A DNA stretch of 64,000 nucleotides from Rugosibacter sp. (lineage in GTDB: Bacteria > Pseudomonadota > Gammaproteobacteria > Burkholderiales > Rhodocyclaceae): positions 1 through 64,000 of the forward strand of contig SCUZ01000087.1 of NCBI GenBank assembly GCA_004322535.1, read 5' to 3'. The position numbers and the translations under genes are program-made. Every line of letters starts with the position of its first letter. The stretch's first letter is position 1. This document shows positions 26,207-38,341 of the stretch, in pieces. The notes below the pieces were generated by a model. That model saw nothing but the letters and a program-made list of their open reading frames with translations. It was not told where the DNA came from and searched no databases.

Positions 26207-26800
26207 ATGCCCTCTCTGCCTGATCCCAGGATGGTTGCCATGACAGTGCTGGCAGCGGCGGTTAATCATCTGTTGGGTCAGACCGCTTGGGCGCGGATGA
26301 AATTGCAACCGTTTGCGGGCCAATGCGCAAAAATGTCTCTCCCACTTTTTTCCGCTGCGTTCAGCGTGACACCAGAAGGCTTGATCGCGGCAGCAACAAC
26401 CGATGCCGAACCTGAGGTATCGATCGACTTACCGGCCAGCACGCCTTTTTTGGCGCTGCAAGGCCATGCGGCAATAATGCGTGCGGCACGCATCAACGGT
26501 TCCGCAGAATTTGCACAAAGCCTGGGTTATGTTTTGCAACACCTGCGCTGGGATGTGGAAGAAGACCTTTCCCGAGTTTTTGGTGATATTGTCTCGCATC
26601 GGTTGGTAGCAGGCGCTCACATTTTTTCGGCTAATCAGAAAAAGCGCGCCATGAATCTGGCAGAAAATGTCAGTGAATATCTCATCGAAGAACAACCGAC
26701 TTTAGTTCGCCGTGACACCATCGCCGACTTTTCAGCCGATGTGGATAAGCTGCGCGACGACATGGCGCGGCTGGAAAAAAGACTACAGCGCCTGAGTTAA
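26207..26800 (+). CDS. ubiJ: Ubiquinone biosynthesis accessory factor UbiJ
   Basis: 197 residues with an N-terminal SCP2-like lipid-binding domain (about 10-110, including ALQGHAAIMRAARINGSAEFAQSLGYVLQHLRWDVEEDLSRVFGD) and a C-terminal coiled coil (VDKLRDDMARLEKRLQRL). UbiJ helps assemble the cytoplasmic ubiquinone-synthesis complex in E. coli. It begins 3 bases after the Tim44-like gene. The linker between the two domains carries a 26-bp repeat copy (peptide RRDTIADFS). Confidence 0.9.
   Translation: MPSLPDPRMVAMTVLAAAVNHLLGQTAWARMKLQPFAGQCAKMSLPLFSAAFSVTPEGLIAAATTDAEPEVSIDLPASTPFLALQGHAAIMRAARINGSAEFAQSLGYVLQHLRWDVEEDLSRVFGDIVSHRLVAGAHIFSANQKKRAMNLAENVSEYLIEEQPTLVRRDTIADFSADVDKLRDDMARLEKRLQRLS
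26708..26733 (+). repeat. 26-bp dispersed motif (ubiJ)
   Basis: CGCCGTGACACC then ATCGCCGACTTTTC; encodes RRDTIADFS between the two UbiJ domains. Confidence 0.75.
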
Positions 26801-26802
26801 CC

Positions 26803-26823
26803 CCGGCAGCTACTTACTGCCGG
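26803..26823. terminator. Hairpin between ubiJ and FadL-type gene
   Basis: Arms CCGGCAG (26803-26809) and CTGCCGG (26817-26823) around a 7-base loop, located between two convergent genes. There is no T-run on either side, so intrinsic termination is uncertain. Confidence 0.4.
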
Positions 26824-26847
26824 CTGGCCAACTGTCTAAAAGTCTTT

Positions 26848-28104
26848 TCAAAAATTATGGTTATATTGCACCGAGAGCAAATCCGCGCTGGTATCAAAGT
26901 TGCCGCGTATGGTTTGCGTGAAGGGCCCGCCCAAGGCAACCCCTCTTTCCGTTGCTACTTTCTTGAAGAAAATATGGCTGTAACCCATATCCAGGGAACT
27001 TTGCGGTGACAAAGTATACCGTGCACCCACTGATAACCAGGTTCGATCCGCATCCGGCAGAGTCATGGTTCGGTCGGTGGCGCTGGGCACCGGCGTTTTA
27101 TCGTAGGCCGTGCCAAAGCGTAATTTCCAGGCGTCGTTGAGCTGGTAGTTAGCCCCTATGCCTACACGGTAGGTATCGCGAAAATTAAAGCTCAACGCCG
27201 CAACAGGCGCACCTGCGCTGGTCGCCGTAATTGTCTTGATTGAATTCCAGTAGGTCCAGCTGACATCGGCTAACAGATCCCAGCGATCACTCAAGCGTTG
27301 GTGCAAAGCCAGCGAGAGATTATCCGGTGTTTCGAGCTCTGCCTTGATATTTCGGTTGAGCACGCCCTGAATGTCTTGATTGCCTTCAAGATGAAACTTG
27401 ATGCGTGAGCGATACGCCAATCCAAGCCGCGTGGCGGATAAAAACTGAAACATCGCACCGAGGTTATAACCCCGCGCAGTATCGTCTCCTTCCAGCCGTG
27501 CAATGCGCTGGGTGCCTGCAGCTACCGGCACCATCTGGCGAAACTTGACTTCGTTGCGCGCATAGTTGAGACCGAAACCCAGCGAGACGTTGTCATTCAA
27601 GCGATAGGCAACCGAAGGATTAATGTTGATCTGCTTGATTTCAGCAAAATAGCCAGAAAATCGTCCTATGAAATTTTCTTCGTACTCGGTTTTGTTGCCA
27701 AAAGTCGGCGACAGCCCAACGCCGATGCGCAAGCGTGGCGAAACAGCATACACATAATAGGCTGCGGGGATCAATGACATGCCACCACCATCTCCCCCAT
27801 CATTTCCCAGCGCAAACGTAGGCATTGCCATCGTGCCTGCATTGCTGAAATCAACCGAACGGTTGAGTAGCGTACCAGCAATAGCGAGGCTATGCCCTTC
27901 AGGCAGATAGGTCATGCCCGCGGGATTGAAAATCAATGTGCTGGCATCTTCAGCACTGGCGGCTGCGCCCGCAAAGGCATTTCCGTTACCGGCGCCGTTC
28001 TGATTTTGCAATGCAAATCCTGCCGCATTTGCCGTGATGGATAACACTGATAAAGCAGAAAAAATTAATACCTGCGGGTCGAGTAAATGAGATTTGTGCT
28101 TCAT
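26848..28104 (-). CDS. OmpP1/FadL family outer-membrane porin
   Basis: 418-residue outer-membrane beta barrel for hydrophobic substrates such as long-chain fatty acids or aromatic hydrocarbons. A signal peptide (about 1-27, ending ANA) is followed by the hatch region AGFALQNQNGAGNGNAFAGAAASAEDASTLIFNPAGM, then alternating strands ending in an aromatic residue (YNHNF). GAGGAG precedes the ATG. The organism degrades aromatics, so a role in their uptake is plausible; fatty-acid uptake is equally possible. The gene converges on ubiJ and diverges from sodB. Confidence 0.88.
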   Translation of the reverse strand: MKHKSHLLDPQVLIFSALSVLSITANAAGFALQNQNGAGNGNAFAGAAASAEDASTLIFNPAGMTYLPEGHSLAIAGTLLNRSVDFSNAGTMAMPTFALGNDGGDGGGMSLIPAAYYVYAVSPRLRIGVGLSPTFGNKTEYEENFIGRFSGYFAEIKQININPSVAYRLNDNVSLGFGLNYARNEVKFRQMVPVAAGTQRIARLEGDDTARGYNLGAMFQFLSATRLGLAYRSRIKFHLEGNQDIQGVLNRNIKAELETPDNLSLALHQRLSDRWDLLADVSWTYWNSIKTITATSAGAPVAALSFNFRDTYRVGIGANYQLNDAWKLRFGTAYDKTPVPSATDRTMTLPDADRTWLSVGARYTLSPQSSLDMGYSHIFFKKVATERGVALGGPFTQTIRGNFDTSADLLSVQYNHNF

Positions 28105-28292
28105 TTTTATCTCCTCGTATTTTTATGATTTTTCCACAGCTAGCAGGTGCAGAAAAATACTCTAGGCTTATTTTTTAGTGAAAGCAAATATGATAGATTC
28201 TGCAGTGGAAAGGTTGTTACTTAGCGTAATGCCAACTAAAATCACCGGCTCTACTTAACCTTACTATTCCCGCATTTTTAAAGGAAGTTACT

Positions 28293-28877
28293 ATGGAACA
28301 CACTCTGCCAGCCCTGCCATACGCAATGGATGCACTTGCACCCCACATTTCAAAAGAAACCTTTGAATATCACTACGGCAAGCATCATCAAGCCTACGTG
28401 ACTAATCTTAATAATCTGATCAAAAATACAGAGTACGAAAACCTTGAGCTTGAAGCCATCGTCAAAAAAGCACCTGCTGGCGGTGTGTTCAATAACGCGG
28501 CGCAAGTCTGGAACCACACATTTTTCTGGAACAGCATGAAAGTCGCTGGTGGTGGATCATCAAGCGGTGCATTGGCAGCTGCAATCACTGCCAAATGGGG
28601 CAGTTTTGAAGAGTTCAAAAAAGCGTTTCAGACGTCCGCTGTTGGCAATTTCGGCTCAGGCTGGACATGGCTGGTAAAAAAGGCTGACGGTTCAGTAGAT
28701 ATCGTCAACACCAGCGCTGCAGGCACACCATTAACTTCTGGCGATAAGGCTCTGCTGACCATTGATGTCTGGGAACATGCTTACTACATTGATTATCGCA
28801 ATGCACGGCCCAAATTCGTGGAAACCTTCCTCGCTTCGCTCGTTAATTGGAATTTTGCAGAAAAAAACTTTGCATAA
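28293..28877 (+). CDS. sodB: Iron superoxide dismutase
   Basis: Cytoplasmic enzyme that dismutates superoxide, 194 residues. The four metal ligands are visible in [27 protein letters not shown] (aspartate and histidine). The residues around the second histidine and the segment [10 protein letters not shown] fit the Fe rather than the Mn type. AAAGGAAG lies upstream of the ATG. It ends in a strong terminator shared with the atp operon. Confidence 0.95.
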   Translation: MEHTLPALPYAMDALAPHISKETFEYHYGKHHQAYVTNLNNLIKNTEYENLELEAIVKKAPAGGVFNNAAQVWNHTFFWNSMKVAGGGSSSGALAAAITAKWGSFEEFKKAFQTSAVGNFGSGWTWLVKKADGSVDIVNTSAAGTPLTSGDKALLTIDVWEHAYYIDYRNARPKFVETFLASLVNWNFAEKNFA

Positions 28878-28899
28878 TCAAAACACCTGAGGAATAAAA

Positions 28900-28935
28900 G
28901 AATAAAAAAGGCAGCGTAAGCTGCCTTTTTTATTC
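28900..28935. terminator. Bidirectional terminator between sodB and atpC
   Basis: A 16-bp perfect stem with arms 28900-28915 and 28920-28935 around a GTAA loop. The core GGCAGC/GCTGCC is flanked by A6 and T6 runs, so it works for both convergent transcripts: sodB on the plus strand and the atp operon on the minus strand. Confidence 0.95.
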
Positions 28936-28954
28936 CATTCCCATTAACTCGATT

Positions 28955-29377
28955 TTAATGACCATGCTTGCGTAACCGCTCAATTGCTGATAGCTGCGCA
29001 ATCGCTTCACTCAACTCAGCCTGCGCGCGGGCATAATCCACTTCAGCGCTGCGGCTTGCCAAAGCTTCTTCGGCGCGCTTCTTGGCTTCCAGTGCTTTAG
29101 CTTCATCAAGATCAACACCACGAATGGCCGTATCCGCCAGCACCGTGACCAATCCAGGCTGCACTTCCAGCAGACCACCCGCAACAAAGATGTGCTCTTC
29201 TTTGCCATGCGGCAGCTTGATACGCACGGTACCTGGTTTGATGCGTGTCATCAGCGGCATATGACCGGGTAAAATACCCAACTCGCCACTTTCCCCCGGC
29301 AGGGCGACAAACTCGGCCAGACCGGAAAAGATGGACTCTTCTGCACTGACTACATCTACATGAACTGTCATAGCCAT
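28955..29377 (-). CDS. atpC: ATP synthase epsilon subunit
   Basis: 140-residue central-stalk subunit of F1 that couples rotation and can inhibit ATP hydrolysis through its C-terminal helices. Signatures: [42 protein letters not shown] and the helical [15 protein letters not shown] second ATG two codons in is possible; MAMT is the usual betaproteobacterial start. It is the last gene of atpIBEFHAGDC. Confidence 0.96.
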   Translation of the reverse strand: MAMTVHVDVVSAEESIFSGLAEFVALPGESGELGILPGHMPLMTRIKPGTVRIKLPHGKEEHIFVAGGLLEVQPGLVTVLADTAIRGVDLDEAKALEAKKRAEEALASRSAEVDYARAQAELSEAIAQLSAIERLRKHGH

Positions 29378-29412
29378 ATCTTACATCTTACCTTTCATCT
29401 CGCTGAAAATTA

Positions 29413-30843
<1,431 letters not shown>

Positions 30844-30856
30844 TTATAAACCGGGC

Positions 30857-31732
30857 TTAGCCTGCAATCGCCGCTGCGCCGCCAACAATTTCCGAGATTT
30901 CTTTAGTAATTGCTGCTTGACGGGCTTTGTTATAAATAAGCTGTAATTCCTTGATGACACTGCCTGCATTATCTGTCGCGGCCTTCATGGCAACCATACG
31001 CGCTGATTGCTCAGAAGCCATATTTTCTGTCACCCCTTCGTAAATCAGGGCTTCGACATAGCGCAACAGTAAATCATCCACTACCGTTTGTGCATCAGGT
31101 TCGTACAGATAATCCCACCCGGTTTCAGGCGTGCCCATGCGCTCACCAGACAACGGCAGCAAAGGCTCGATAATCGCCTGCTGCGACATGGTGTTAATAA
31201 AGCGCGTATAGGCAATATGGACTTCATCCAGCTCACCTGCCTGATAAGCATCCAGCATGATTTTGATGGGGCCGATCAACTTTTCCATGTGCGGGGTATC
31301 CCCGATATGGGTAATGTGTGACACCACCCTGGCGCCAAGCCGTTGCATGAAGCCCAGCCCCTTGTTGCCAATACAGGTGATGCTGATGTCACGAATACCT
31401 TGTGCCTCCCACTGACGCATGGAATTTAGCGATTGGCGCAGCACATTGGTATTCAACCCGCCGCACAAGCCTTTATCGGTCGTAATCACGATTAAACCAA
31501 CACGTTTGACCGAGGTCTGCTTGGTGAGAAAAGGATGTCGATAATCGGTCATCAAGGCATGCGAAAGATTAGCCGCCAAGCGACGTATTTTTTCGCTATA
31601 GGGACGGGCAGCACGCATCCGTTCTTGCGCCTTGCGCATTTTGGATGCAGCTACCATCTCCATAGCCTTGGTAATCTTGCGCGTATTTTGCACGCTCTTG
31701 ATTTTGCTACGTATTTCTTTGCTACCTGCCAT
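30857..31732 (-). CDS. atpG: ATP synthase gamma subunit
   Basis: 291-residue central shaft of F1. The N-terminal helix [32 protein letters not shown] and the C-terminal helix [49 protein letters not shown] are the two strands of the rotating coiled coil. The length matches other betaproteobacteria. An AAAGGGCGA site precedes the ATG. Confidence 0.97.
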   Translation of the reverse strand: MAGSKEIRSKIKSVQNTRKITKAMEMVAASKMRKAQERMRAARPYSEKIRRLAANLSHALMTDYRHPFLTKQTSVKRVGLIVITTDKGLCGGLNTNVLRQSLNSMRQWEAQGIRDISITCIGNKGLGFMQRLGARVVSHITHIGDTPHMEKLIGPIKIMLDAYQAGELDEVHIAYTRFINTMSQQAIIEPLLPLSGERMGTPETGWDYLYEPDAQTVVDDLLLRYVEALIYEGVTENMASEQSARMVAMKAATDNAGSVIKELQLIYNKARQAAITKEISEIVGGAAAIAG

Positions 31733-31765
31733 GATCGCCCTTTGTTAACCAGTCAGGTAAGTGGA

Positions 31766-33304
31766 TTAGGCCCAGGATTTCTTGAAGTCGACAATCGCCG
31801 CTTTAAGCTGCGCTTCGGCGTCTTTGTCCAGATCTTTCGTCGCTTCTATCTTGGCTACCAGATCAGCATGCTTCTGGTGCATGATCTGATGCAATGCTGT
31901 CTCAAATGCCAGAATACGCGGCACATCGACATCATCCATGAAACCTTCGTTGGAGGCGTACAGCGAAATCGCCATATCAGCAACCGACAATGGTGAATAC
32001 TGCAACTGCTTCATCAATTCAGTTACGCGACGACCACGCTCTAACTGCTTGCGTGTCACTTCATCTAGATCCGAAGCAAACTGGGCAAACGCTGCCAGCT
32101 CACGATACTGAGCGAGGGACAAGCGCACGCCGCCACCCAGCTTCTTGATGACTTTGGTCTGCGCTGCACCACCCACGCGCGACACCGAAATACCCGCATT
32201 CATGGCAGGACGGATACCGGCATTGAACAAGTCGGTCTCAAGGAAAATCTGGCCGTCTGTAATCGAAATCACGTTCGTCGGCACGAAAGCAGAAACGTCA
32301 CCTGCCTGGGTTTCAATAATGGGTAAAGCCGTCAATGAGCCTGTTTTGCCCTTAACTTCGCCGTTGGTGAGCTTTTCCACCCAGGCTTCGGAAACACGCG
32401 CAGCACGCTCAAGTAAACGTGAGTGCAGATAGAACACGTCGCCCGGATAGGCTTCGCGGCCGGGAGGGCGGCGCAACAGCAGCGAAATCTGGCGATACGC
32501 CCAGGCTTGCTTGGTCAAATCATCATAAACAATCAGCGCATCCATGCCGCGATCGCGGAAATACTCGCCCATGGTGCAGCCCGCATACGGCGCGAGAAAC
32601 TGCATCGCGGCTGAGTCAGAGGCAGTAGCGGCAACGACAACGGTATATTCCATCGCGCCGTGCTCTTCGAGCTTGCGCACGACGTTAGCCACGGTGGATG
32701 CTTTTTGACCAATCGCCACATAGACGCAGAACATGTTCTGGCCTTTTTGATTGATGATGGCGTCAACCGCGACGGCTGTCTTGCCTGTTTGCCGATCGCC
32801 AATGATCAATTCGCGCTGGCCACGCCCTACTGGCACCATCGAGTCAACCGCTTTAAGGCCGGTTTGCAACGGTTGAGATACTGATTTACGCCAGATAACG
32901 CCAGGAGCGACTTTTTCCAGCTTGTCTGAGAGTTTTGCATTGATCGAACCTTTGCCATCAATCGGCTCGCCCAAGGCATTCACTACACGACCCAGCAGCT
33001 CGGGGCCAATGGGCACCTCGAGAATACGACCCGTGCATTTAACGACGTCGCCTTCAGTAATGTGCTCATAATCTCCCAGCACCACCACACCCACTGAATC
33101 ACGTTCTAGATTGAGGGCTAAACCGAAGGTATTACCGGGAAACTCCAACATCTCGCCTTGCATAACGTCTGCCAAGCCATGCACACGACAGATACCGTCG
33201 GTCACTGAAACAACAGTACCTTCATTACGTGCCGTTGCGGGCAGCTGCATCGTCTGGATCCGCGTTTTAATCAGCTCACTAATTTCAGATGGGTTTAAAT
33301 TCAT
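31766..33304 (-). CDS. atpA: ATP synthase alpha subunit
   Basis: 512-residue non-catalytic nucleotide-binding F1 subunit. It has the start [16 protein letters not shown], Walker [61 protein letters not shown] and [22 protein letters not shown]. The frame allows a TTG one codon earlier, but AGGAGT is well placed for the ATG at 33304. Confidence 0.98.
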   Translation of the reverse strand: MNLNPSEISELIKTRIQTMQLPATARNEGTVVSVTDGICRVHGLADVMQGEMLEFPGNTFGLALNLERDSVGVVVLGDYEHITEGDVVKCTGRILEVPIGPELLGRVVNALGEPIDGKGSINAKLSDKLEKVAPGVIWRKSVSQPLQTGLKAVDSMVPVGRGQRELIIGDRQTGKTAVAVDAIINQKGQNMFCVYVAIGQKASTVANVVRKLEEHGAMEYTVVVAATASDSAAMQFLAPYAGCTMGEYFRDRGMDALIVYDDLTKQAWAYRQISLLLRRPPGREAYPGDVFYLHSRLLERAARVSEAWVEKLTNGEVKGKTGSLTALPIIETQAGDVSAFVPTNVISITDGQIFLETDLFNAGIRPAMNAGISVSRVGGAAQTKVIKKLGGGVRLSLAQYRELAAFAQFASDLDEVTRKQLERGRRVTELMKQLQYSPLSVADMAISLYASNEGFMDDVDVPRILAFETALHQIMHQKHADLVAKIEATKDLDKDAEAQLKAAIVDFKKSWA

Positions 33305-33314
33305 CAAATAACTC

Positions 33315-33854
33315 CTAGTTCTTTAGGGCAATCGCCATTGCAGCAAGTTTGCCGCGAACTGAGGCATCAATCACCTCGTCGCCAACAGCCATACGGACAC
33401 CACCGATAAGCTCGGGGTCAAGCTTGATCGTTGCTTGTATCCGGCATGAAAACTTGCGCTCGAGTTCTGCTACCAAATTTTTTAGCGCGGCATCATCGAG
33501 AGGAAAAGCCGAAGTAATCTCGGCGTGTTTGATACCTTCGGCATCAGCTTTTAGTTCGTCAAACAGTGCAGCAATTTCCGGCAGAACCGTCAGGCGATCA
33601 TTATCAACCAGCACGCGAACAAAACTTTGCTGATCGGCATTAAGCTGACCGCCTGCCGCCTCAAAATAAAGCTGTGCCAACTGCGCAGGATTAAATCGCG
33701 GATTGCCAATACATTCTTCCATCACTGAATCGATTGTAATGCTGGACAAGCACGCAAGCGTTTCAGCCCATGAGGCTAAATCGGCAGGACTGCCTTTAGC
33801 CAACTGGAATGCAGCTTCCGCATAAGGCCGGGCCAGCGTAACGTTTTCAGCCAT
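33315..33854 (-). CDS. atpH: ATP synthase delta subunit
   Basis: 179-residue peripheral-stalk subunit that joins F1 to the b subunits. Recognised by [16 protein letters not shown], the conserved [20 protein letters not shown] and the C-terminal [31 protein letters not shown]. It starts 6 bases after atpF ends. Confidence 0.95.
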   Translation of the reverse strand: MAENVTLARPYAEAAFQLAKGSPADLASWAETLACLSSITIDSVMEECIGNPRFNPAQLAQLYFEAAGGQLNADQQSFVRVLVDNDRLTVLPEIAALFDELKADAEGIKHAEITSAFPLDDAALKNLVAELERKFSCRIQATIKLDPELIGGVRMAVGDEVIDASVRGKLAAMAIALKN

Positions 33855-33860
33855 GTCTAA

Positions 33861-34331
33861 TCAGAGCTCCGACTTCAGCTGAGAAAGTAACTCGGCATGT
33901 GCCTGAGGATTAATTTCCTTGCGGAGAATTTTCTCGGCACCGGCTACAGCCAGTAGTGCGACTTGTTCGCGCAACGCCTCTTTGGCACGTTGCGCAGCGA
34001 CACCGGCTTCGGCTTCTGCGGCTTCACGAGCAACCGAAACCACTCGGGCAGCCTCGGTGCGAGCTTCTTCAAGCAGTTGAGCCGCTTGTTTCTCCGCTCC
34101 ACTACGAAACTCAGCAGCTGACTCACGTGCATGGCGCAATTCTTCAGCAGCTTTTTTCTCGGCGTGCACCAAATCAGTCTTTGCCTTGTCGGCTGCCGCA
34201 AGTCCGTCAGCGATTTTACCCGCGCGCTCGTCTAATGCCTTCATGATGGGTGGCCATACGAATTTCATCGTAAACCAAGCCAAAACAAAGAACACAGCCA
34301 GCTGGGCAAACAGCGTTGCGTTCAGATTCAC
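33861..34331 (-). CDS. atpF: ATP synthase b subunit
   Basis: 156-residue peripheral stalk subunit. One N-terminal transmembrane helix ([41 protein letters not shown]) is followed by a long charged, alanine-rich helix that dimerises and reaches up to the delta subunit. Its position between atpE and atpH is canonical. Confidence 0.96.
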   Translation of the reverse strand: MNLNATLFAQLAVFFVLAWFTMKFVWPPIMKALDERAGKIADGLAAADKAKTDLVHAEKKAAEELRHARESAAEFRSGAEKQAAQLLEEARTEAARVVSVAREAAEAEAGVAAQRAKEALREQVALLAVAGAEKILRKEINPQAHAELLSQLKSEL

Positions 34332-34358
34332 GTTATTGGTCCTTTAGAAAAGACGCAC

Positions 34359-34616
<258 letters not shown>

Positions 34617-34661
34617 TTATATAAAATTAACAACGCTTAAAAACTACCAAATGCTACAAAA

Positions 34662-35489
34662 CTAGTGGCTTTCATGCGCCTGGCCGATATACACCAGCGT
34701 CAACATCATGAAAATGAATGCCTGTAAAACAACGATCAAGATGTGGAAAATTGCCCAGATTGAACCTGCCACCACATGACCAAAAAATCCCATGGCGGTG
34801 GCCGTACTACCCATCAAAGCGATCAGCATGAATACCAACTCACCCGCATACATGTTGCCAAACAGTCGCATGCCGTGAGATACCGTCTTGGCAACAAACT
34901 CGATCATCTGCATCGCAAAGTTTATGGGGTACAGCAAGGGATGATTGCCGAAGGGTGCAGTAAATAACTCATGCACCCAACCACCAAAACCTTTAATCTT
35001 GATGTTGTAGTACAGACAAAGGAGCAGCACCCCAAGCGACATGCCCAGCGTGCCATTCAGATCGGCCGTGGGCACAATGCGCTGGTGATGCAATCCAAAC
35101 CATTCAGCAGCAGCTCTGGGGACCAGATCTACTGGCAGAAAATCAAGGGCATTCATGAACAAAACCCAAACAAAAACGGTCAGCGCCACCGGGGCGATAA
35201 ACTGACGATCGCCATGCACTATGGCTTTGGATTGAGTCTCAACCATGTCAACCAGCATTTCAACGGCGCCTTGAAGTCGGCCAGGAACGCCTGACGTGGC
35301 TCGCCGTGCGGCAATGATCATGACAATGATCGCTAGCGCGCCCATGCTGATGGACCAGAAAAGAGTATCCACATTGATGACCGTCCAATCAATTACTGCC
35401 AACTGCTTATGGCCGGTATTGGTTAAATGGGTCAGGTGGTGGACAATGTAGTCGCCTGCGACAGGCGCGTTTTCAGTGCTTGATGACAT
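34662..35489 (-). CDS. atpB: ATP synthase a subunit
   Basis: 275-residue integral membrane subunit forming the half channels for protons. The essential arginine lies in [23 protein letters not shown]; the C-terminal helix [22 protein letters not shown] is characteristic. About six hydrophobic segments are visible. It starts 2 bases after atpI ends. Confidence 0.96.
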   Translation of the reverse strand: MSSSTENAPVAGDYIVHHLTHLTNTGHKQLAVIDWTVINVDTLFWSISMGALAIIVMIIAARRATSGVPGRLQGAVEMLVDMVETQSKAIVHGDRQFIAPVALTVFVWVLFMNALDFLPVDLVPRAAAEWFGLHHQRIVPTADLNGTLGMSLGVLLLCLYYNIKIKGFGGWVHELFTAPFGNHPLLYPINFAMQMIEFVAKTVSHGMRLFGNMYAGELVFMLIALMGSTATAMGFFGHVVAGSIWAIFHILIVVLQAFIFMMLTLVYIGQAHESH

Positions 35490-35491
35490 AA

Positions 35492-35827
35492 TCAGTTTTT
35501 TAACAGTAACGCAAACAAATTAGCTTTTAAAGCAACAAAAAGCCCTACCAATAATGCTACCCAATGCACAGGGTAGAGCCGCTGAGCAGCCACCAAAAGT
35601 ACGATCGTAGCAAGAATCTTAATTAGCTCACCAACAAAAAAAGTTGCCGCATTAGCGCGTTTTCTTGCTGCCGAAGCTGAAAGCCTCGTTACAAAAAACA
35701 GGTTGGGAATCGCGTATGCCATTCCCCCCAATAAAACTGACAACGCACCGCGTTGCCCTAGCCATATACTGGCCAATCCTGCTGCAGCGAGCACCCCGGC
35801 AAATTGAAGCAGTACAACCTTATACAT
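35492..35827 (-). CDS. atpI: ATP synthase protein I
   Basis: 111-residue small membrane protein with four hydrophobic segments, encoded first in the atp operon as in many bacteria. AtpI-type proteins are thought to assist c-ring assembly or magnesium supply. Sequence similarity within the family is low; the call rests on hydrophobicity, length and position directly upstream of atpB. The promoter of the operon should lie in 35828-36060. Confidence 0.88.
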   Translation of the reverse strand: MYKVVLLQFAGVLAAAGLASIWLGQRGALSVLLGGMAYAIPNLFFVTRLSASAARKRANAATFFVGELIKILATIVLLVAAQRLYPVHWVALLVGLFVALKANLFALLLKN

Positions 35828-35987
35828 CGGCTAAACCTTCCAAGGCTGCACAATTCAAAGCCGTCTGATTTTAAATGCTTGCATAATAAGTGTCAATGAA
35901 ATTGCCGTCATACGATTGATTAATCTGATTCATTTCTCGCGTTTGACGCATTTTTCTTAATTTATTACCACGCATCACCCGTGTTTT

Positions 35988-36013
35988 GAAAAGTCGGTGC
36001 TGGTGATACGGCG
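35988..36013 (-). repeat. 26-bp dispersed motif (intergenic, atpI-parB)
   Basis: Complement orientation: GAAAAGTCGGTGCTGG then TGATACGGCG, in the gap between parB and atpI. It is the only non-coding copy in the window and one of the closest to consensus. Confidence 0.8.
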
Positions 36014-36060
36014 CCTCAAGGCATAATCCGGGCATAACTCAAGCCTCGGCTCATCTCAAT

Positions 36061-36924
36061 TCAGCCGAAATGTGTACTCAATAAATCATCTAGCTGATCT
36101 AAGCTTGCAAAGCGGATCGTTAATGTGCCCATCCCTTTTCTGTTAGCGCTCACTTTCACTGTAGCACCTATTTTGTCTGATAATTCTTCTTCCAACCGCT
36201 GTAGATCGCGATTGGCTTGTGAGGCACCTTCTGCCTTCGATGGCGGATTAAGCTCGCGCGCAACCAGCCGCTCGGCATCACGAACCGATAGCCGTTTTTC
36301 CACCAGCGTAGCAGCAAGTCGGCTTTGCTCGAGTCTGGGTAAAGCGAGCAAGACGCGCGCATGGCCCATTTCGATATCACCTGCCATCAGCATATCCTGC
36401 ACTGGCTTTGCCAACTGCAACAGACGCAGCAGATTCGTTGCCGCTGAACGGGAACGGCCGAGTGTGTCCGCTGCCTGCTGGTGCGTCATCTCAAATTCAT
36501 CGATCAAGCGCTGAATACCCGCCGCCTCTTCAAGCGGATTGAGGTCTTCCCGCTGAATGTTTTCGATCAGCGACATGGCCAACGCCGCATCATCAGGAAT
36601 ATCCCGTATGAGCACAGGAACCTGGCTCAGCCCTGCAATTTGAGCTGCACGCCAACGCCGCTCGCCAGCGATAATTTCATAGCATGCAACACTCTCATGC
36701 ACTACCGGGCGAACAGATATGGGCTGGATCAAACCTTGTGCCTTGATCGAGGCAGCAAGCTCTTCTAGCGACCCCGGGTCCATTCGGGTGCGTGGCTGAT
36801 ATTTACCGGGGCGTAAAACATCGACTGACAACATATCCTGCCGCTGCCCTTGATTGCCGCTGGTTTCTGGATCAAGTAACGTATCCAGACCGCGACCCAA
36901 ACCCTTTAATCGTGTGGCATTCAT
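36061..36924 (-). CDS. parB: Chromosome partitioning protein ParB
   Basis: 287-residue centromere-binding CTPase. N-terminal part has the GERRWRAAQ box (87-95) that binds CTP and allows sliding on DNA; the helix-turn-helix is QQAADTLGRSRSAATNLLRLL. A basic C-terminal dimerisation domain follows. Its binding sites (parS) are 3.4 kb away at 40281-40322. parA ends one base before the parB start. Confidence 0.96.
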   Translation of the reverse strand: MNATRLKGLGRGLDTLLDPETSGNQGQRQDMLSVDVLRPGKYQPRTRMDPGSLEELAASIKAQGLIQPISVRPVVHESVACYEIIAGERRWRAAQIAGLSQVPVLIRDIPDDAALAMSLIENIQREDLNPLEEAAGIQRLIDEFEMTHQQAADTLGRSRSAATNLLRLLQLAKPVQDMLMAGDIEMGHARVLLALPRLEQSRLAATLVEKRLSVRDAERLVARELNPPSKAEGASQANRDLQRLEEELSDKIGATVKVSANRKGMGTLTIRFASLDQLDDLLSTHFG

Positions 36925-36925
36925 T

Positions 36926-37699
36926 TCATTCCTTCCAGGTTTTAACGCGTTCGATCATTTCAGCGGCAAAGGCAAGGTAAGCCTGCGAACCCTTGGCCGC
37001 CTTATCAAACAAAACGCCGGGCACACCATAACTTGGCGCCTCGGCCAAGCGCACGTTACGCGGCACGATGGTCTTGAAAACCTTATCCCCAAAGTGTTGC
37101 TCTAGCTGAGCCGAAACCTGGTTTGACAAGGTGCTGCGGGTATCAAACATGACTCGCAAGAGGCCAATGATTTTCAATTCACGATTGAGATTGGCATGAA
37201 CTTTCTTGATGGTATTGACCAGGTCCGACAACCCCTCCAACGCATAATATTCACATTGCATAGGAATGATAACGCCATGCGCCGAACATAAGCCATTGAG
37301 TGTCAGCATGGAAAGGGACGGCGGACAGTCAATCAAGACAAAATCATAATCATCCCGGTGCAGCGCCAGCGCGTTTTTGAGGCGCACCTCTCGATACTCC
37401 AAGGCGACCAGATCTACTTCGGCACCCGCCAGGTCGCGGTTTGCAGGCAGTACATCAAATTTCCCGCTGGGCGATGTCACGCGCGTTTGTGCAAGCGTTG
37501 CTGACTCTAAAAGCAACTGATAAACCGAGAGCTTCAAGCTCCGCTTATCTATGCCGCAACCCATGGTGGCGTTTCCCTGTGGATCGAGATCTATCAACAA
37601 TGTGCGCTGCCCTTGCGCAGCCAGTGCTGCGGCCAGATTGACAGTAGTGGTGGTTTTTCCTACCCCGCCCTTCTGGTTGGCTACGGCAAATATATGCAC
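36926..37699 (-). CDS. parA: Chromosome partitioning ATPase ParA/Soj
   Basis: 257-residue ATPase that positions ParB-parS complexes on the nucleoid. The deviant Walker A box KGGVGKTTT (10-18) has the signature lysine K10; IDLDPQGNATMG and DFVLIDCPPSLSMLT are also present. There is no N-terminal DNA-binding extension, so this is the chromosomal type. The start codon is GTG, 3 bases after the rsmG stop. Confidence 0.97.
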   Translation of the reverse strand: MHIFAVANQKGGVGKTTTTVNLAAALAAQGQRTLLIDLDPQGNATMGCGIDKRSLKLSVYQLLLESATLAQTRVTSPSGKFDVLPANRDLAGAEVDLVALEYREVRLKNALALHRDDYDFVLIDCPPSLSMLTLNGLCSAHGVIIPMQCEYYALEGLSDLVNTIKKVHANLNRELKIIGLLRVMFDTRSTLSNQVSAQLEQHFGDKVFKTIVPRNVRLAEAPSYGVPGVLFDKAAKGSQAYLAFAAEMIERVKTWKE

Positions 37700-37702
37700 G
37701 GG

Positions 37703-38341
37703 TCAGTGGTCTTTCTGTAGAACGATCAAATGACGCTCAGCCACCATTCCTGGTACTTCTAGCGGTAAGCATTCGGCGACATGCCACCCGGCAGGCAGCC
37801 GAGCAATTTCTTCGTGAGGTATCTGCCCTTTCATGGCGTAAAGCGTGCCACCCTCTACCAGCAGGTGCCCTGCCAACAAGACAAAATCCGTCAATTCAGC
37901 AAATGCACGCGATATCACGGCATCGCACTGCGCCGCAGGCTGATTTTCAACTCTGCCGCCTAAAATGGTTAAATTTGATAGCCCAAGCTCGATTTTTACT
38001 TGGCGCTGAAATGCTGTCTTTTTATCCACGGAATCAATTAGAGCCATCTGTAATTGCGGACACGCAATGGCCAGAGGAATGCCCGGCAACCCAGCGCCAC
38101 TGCCCACATCAACCCAGTGCCGTGTTGCCAGCGCCGATTTTTCGAGATGTGGCAATATACTCAAAGAATCAAATAGATGCTGCGTCAACATGGCAGATTC
38201 TTCGCGTATGGATGTCAGGTTATACGTGGCATTCCATTTCTTTAGCAGCACCAAGTAACTAAGGAGTTGCGCCTGCGCACTTTCTGGCAATGCAAGCCCT
38301 AATGCCATCAAACCTTGTTGCAACTGGACACCAAACGTCAT
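37703..38341 (-). CDS. rsmG: 16S rRNA m7G527 methyltransferase
   Basis: 212 residues; methylates G527 of 16S rRNA. The S-adenosylmethionine site is [32 protein letters not shown] and VISRAFAEL are family motifs. The start overlaps the mnmG stop by 4 bases (ATGA). A 26-bp repeat copy at 38118-38143 encodes EKSALATRH just before the methyltransferase motif. Confidence 0.96.
   Translation of the reverse strand: MTFGVQLQQGLMALGLALPESAQAQLLSYLVLLKKWNATYNLTSIREESAMLTQHLFDSLSILPHLEKSALATRHWVDVGSGAGLPGIPLAIACPQLQMALIDSVDKKTAFQRQVKIELGLSNLTILGGRVENQPAAQCDAVISRAFAELTDFVLLAGHLLVEGGTLYAMKGQIPHEEIARLPAGWHVAECLPLEVPGMVAERHLIVLQKDH
38118..38143 (+). repeat. 26-bp dispersed motif (rsmG)
   Basis: TGCCGTGTTGCC then AGCGCCGATTTTTC; encodes EKSALATRH on the minus strand. 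Confidence 0.75.

Noticed and set aside
27698-27722. AAAAGTCGGCG in the FadL-type gene
   Set aside because: Matches only 11 bases of the motif and encodes the family-typical GLSPTFG; kept out of the repeat list.
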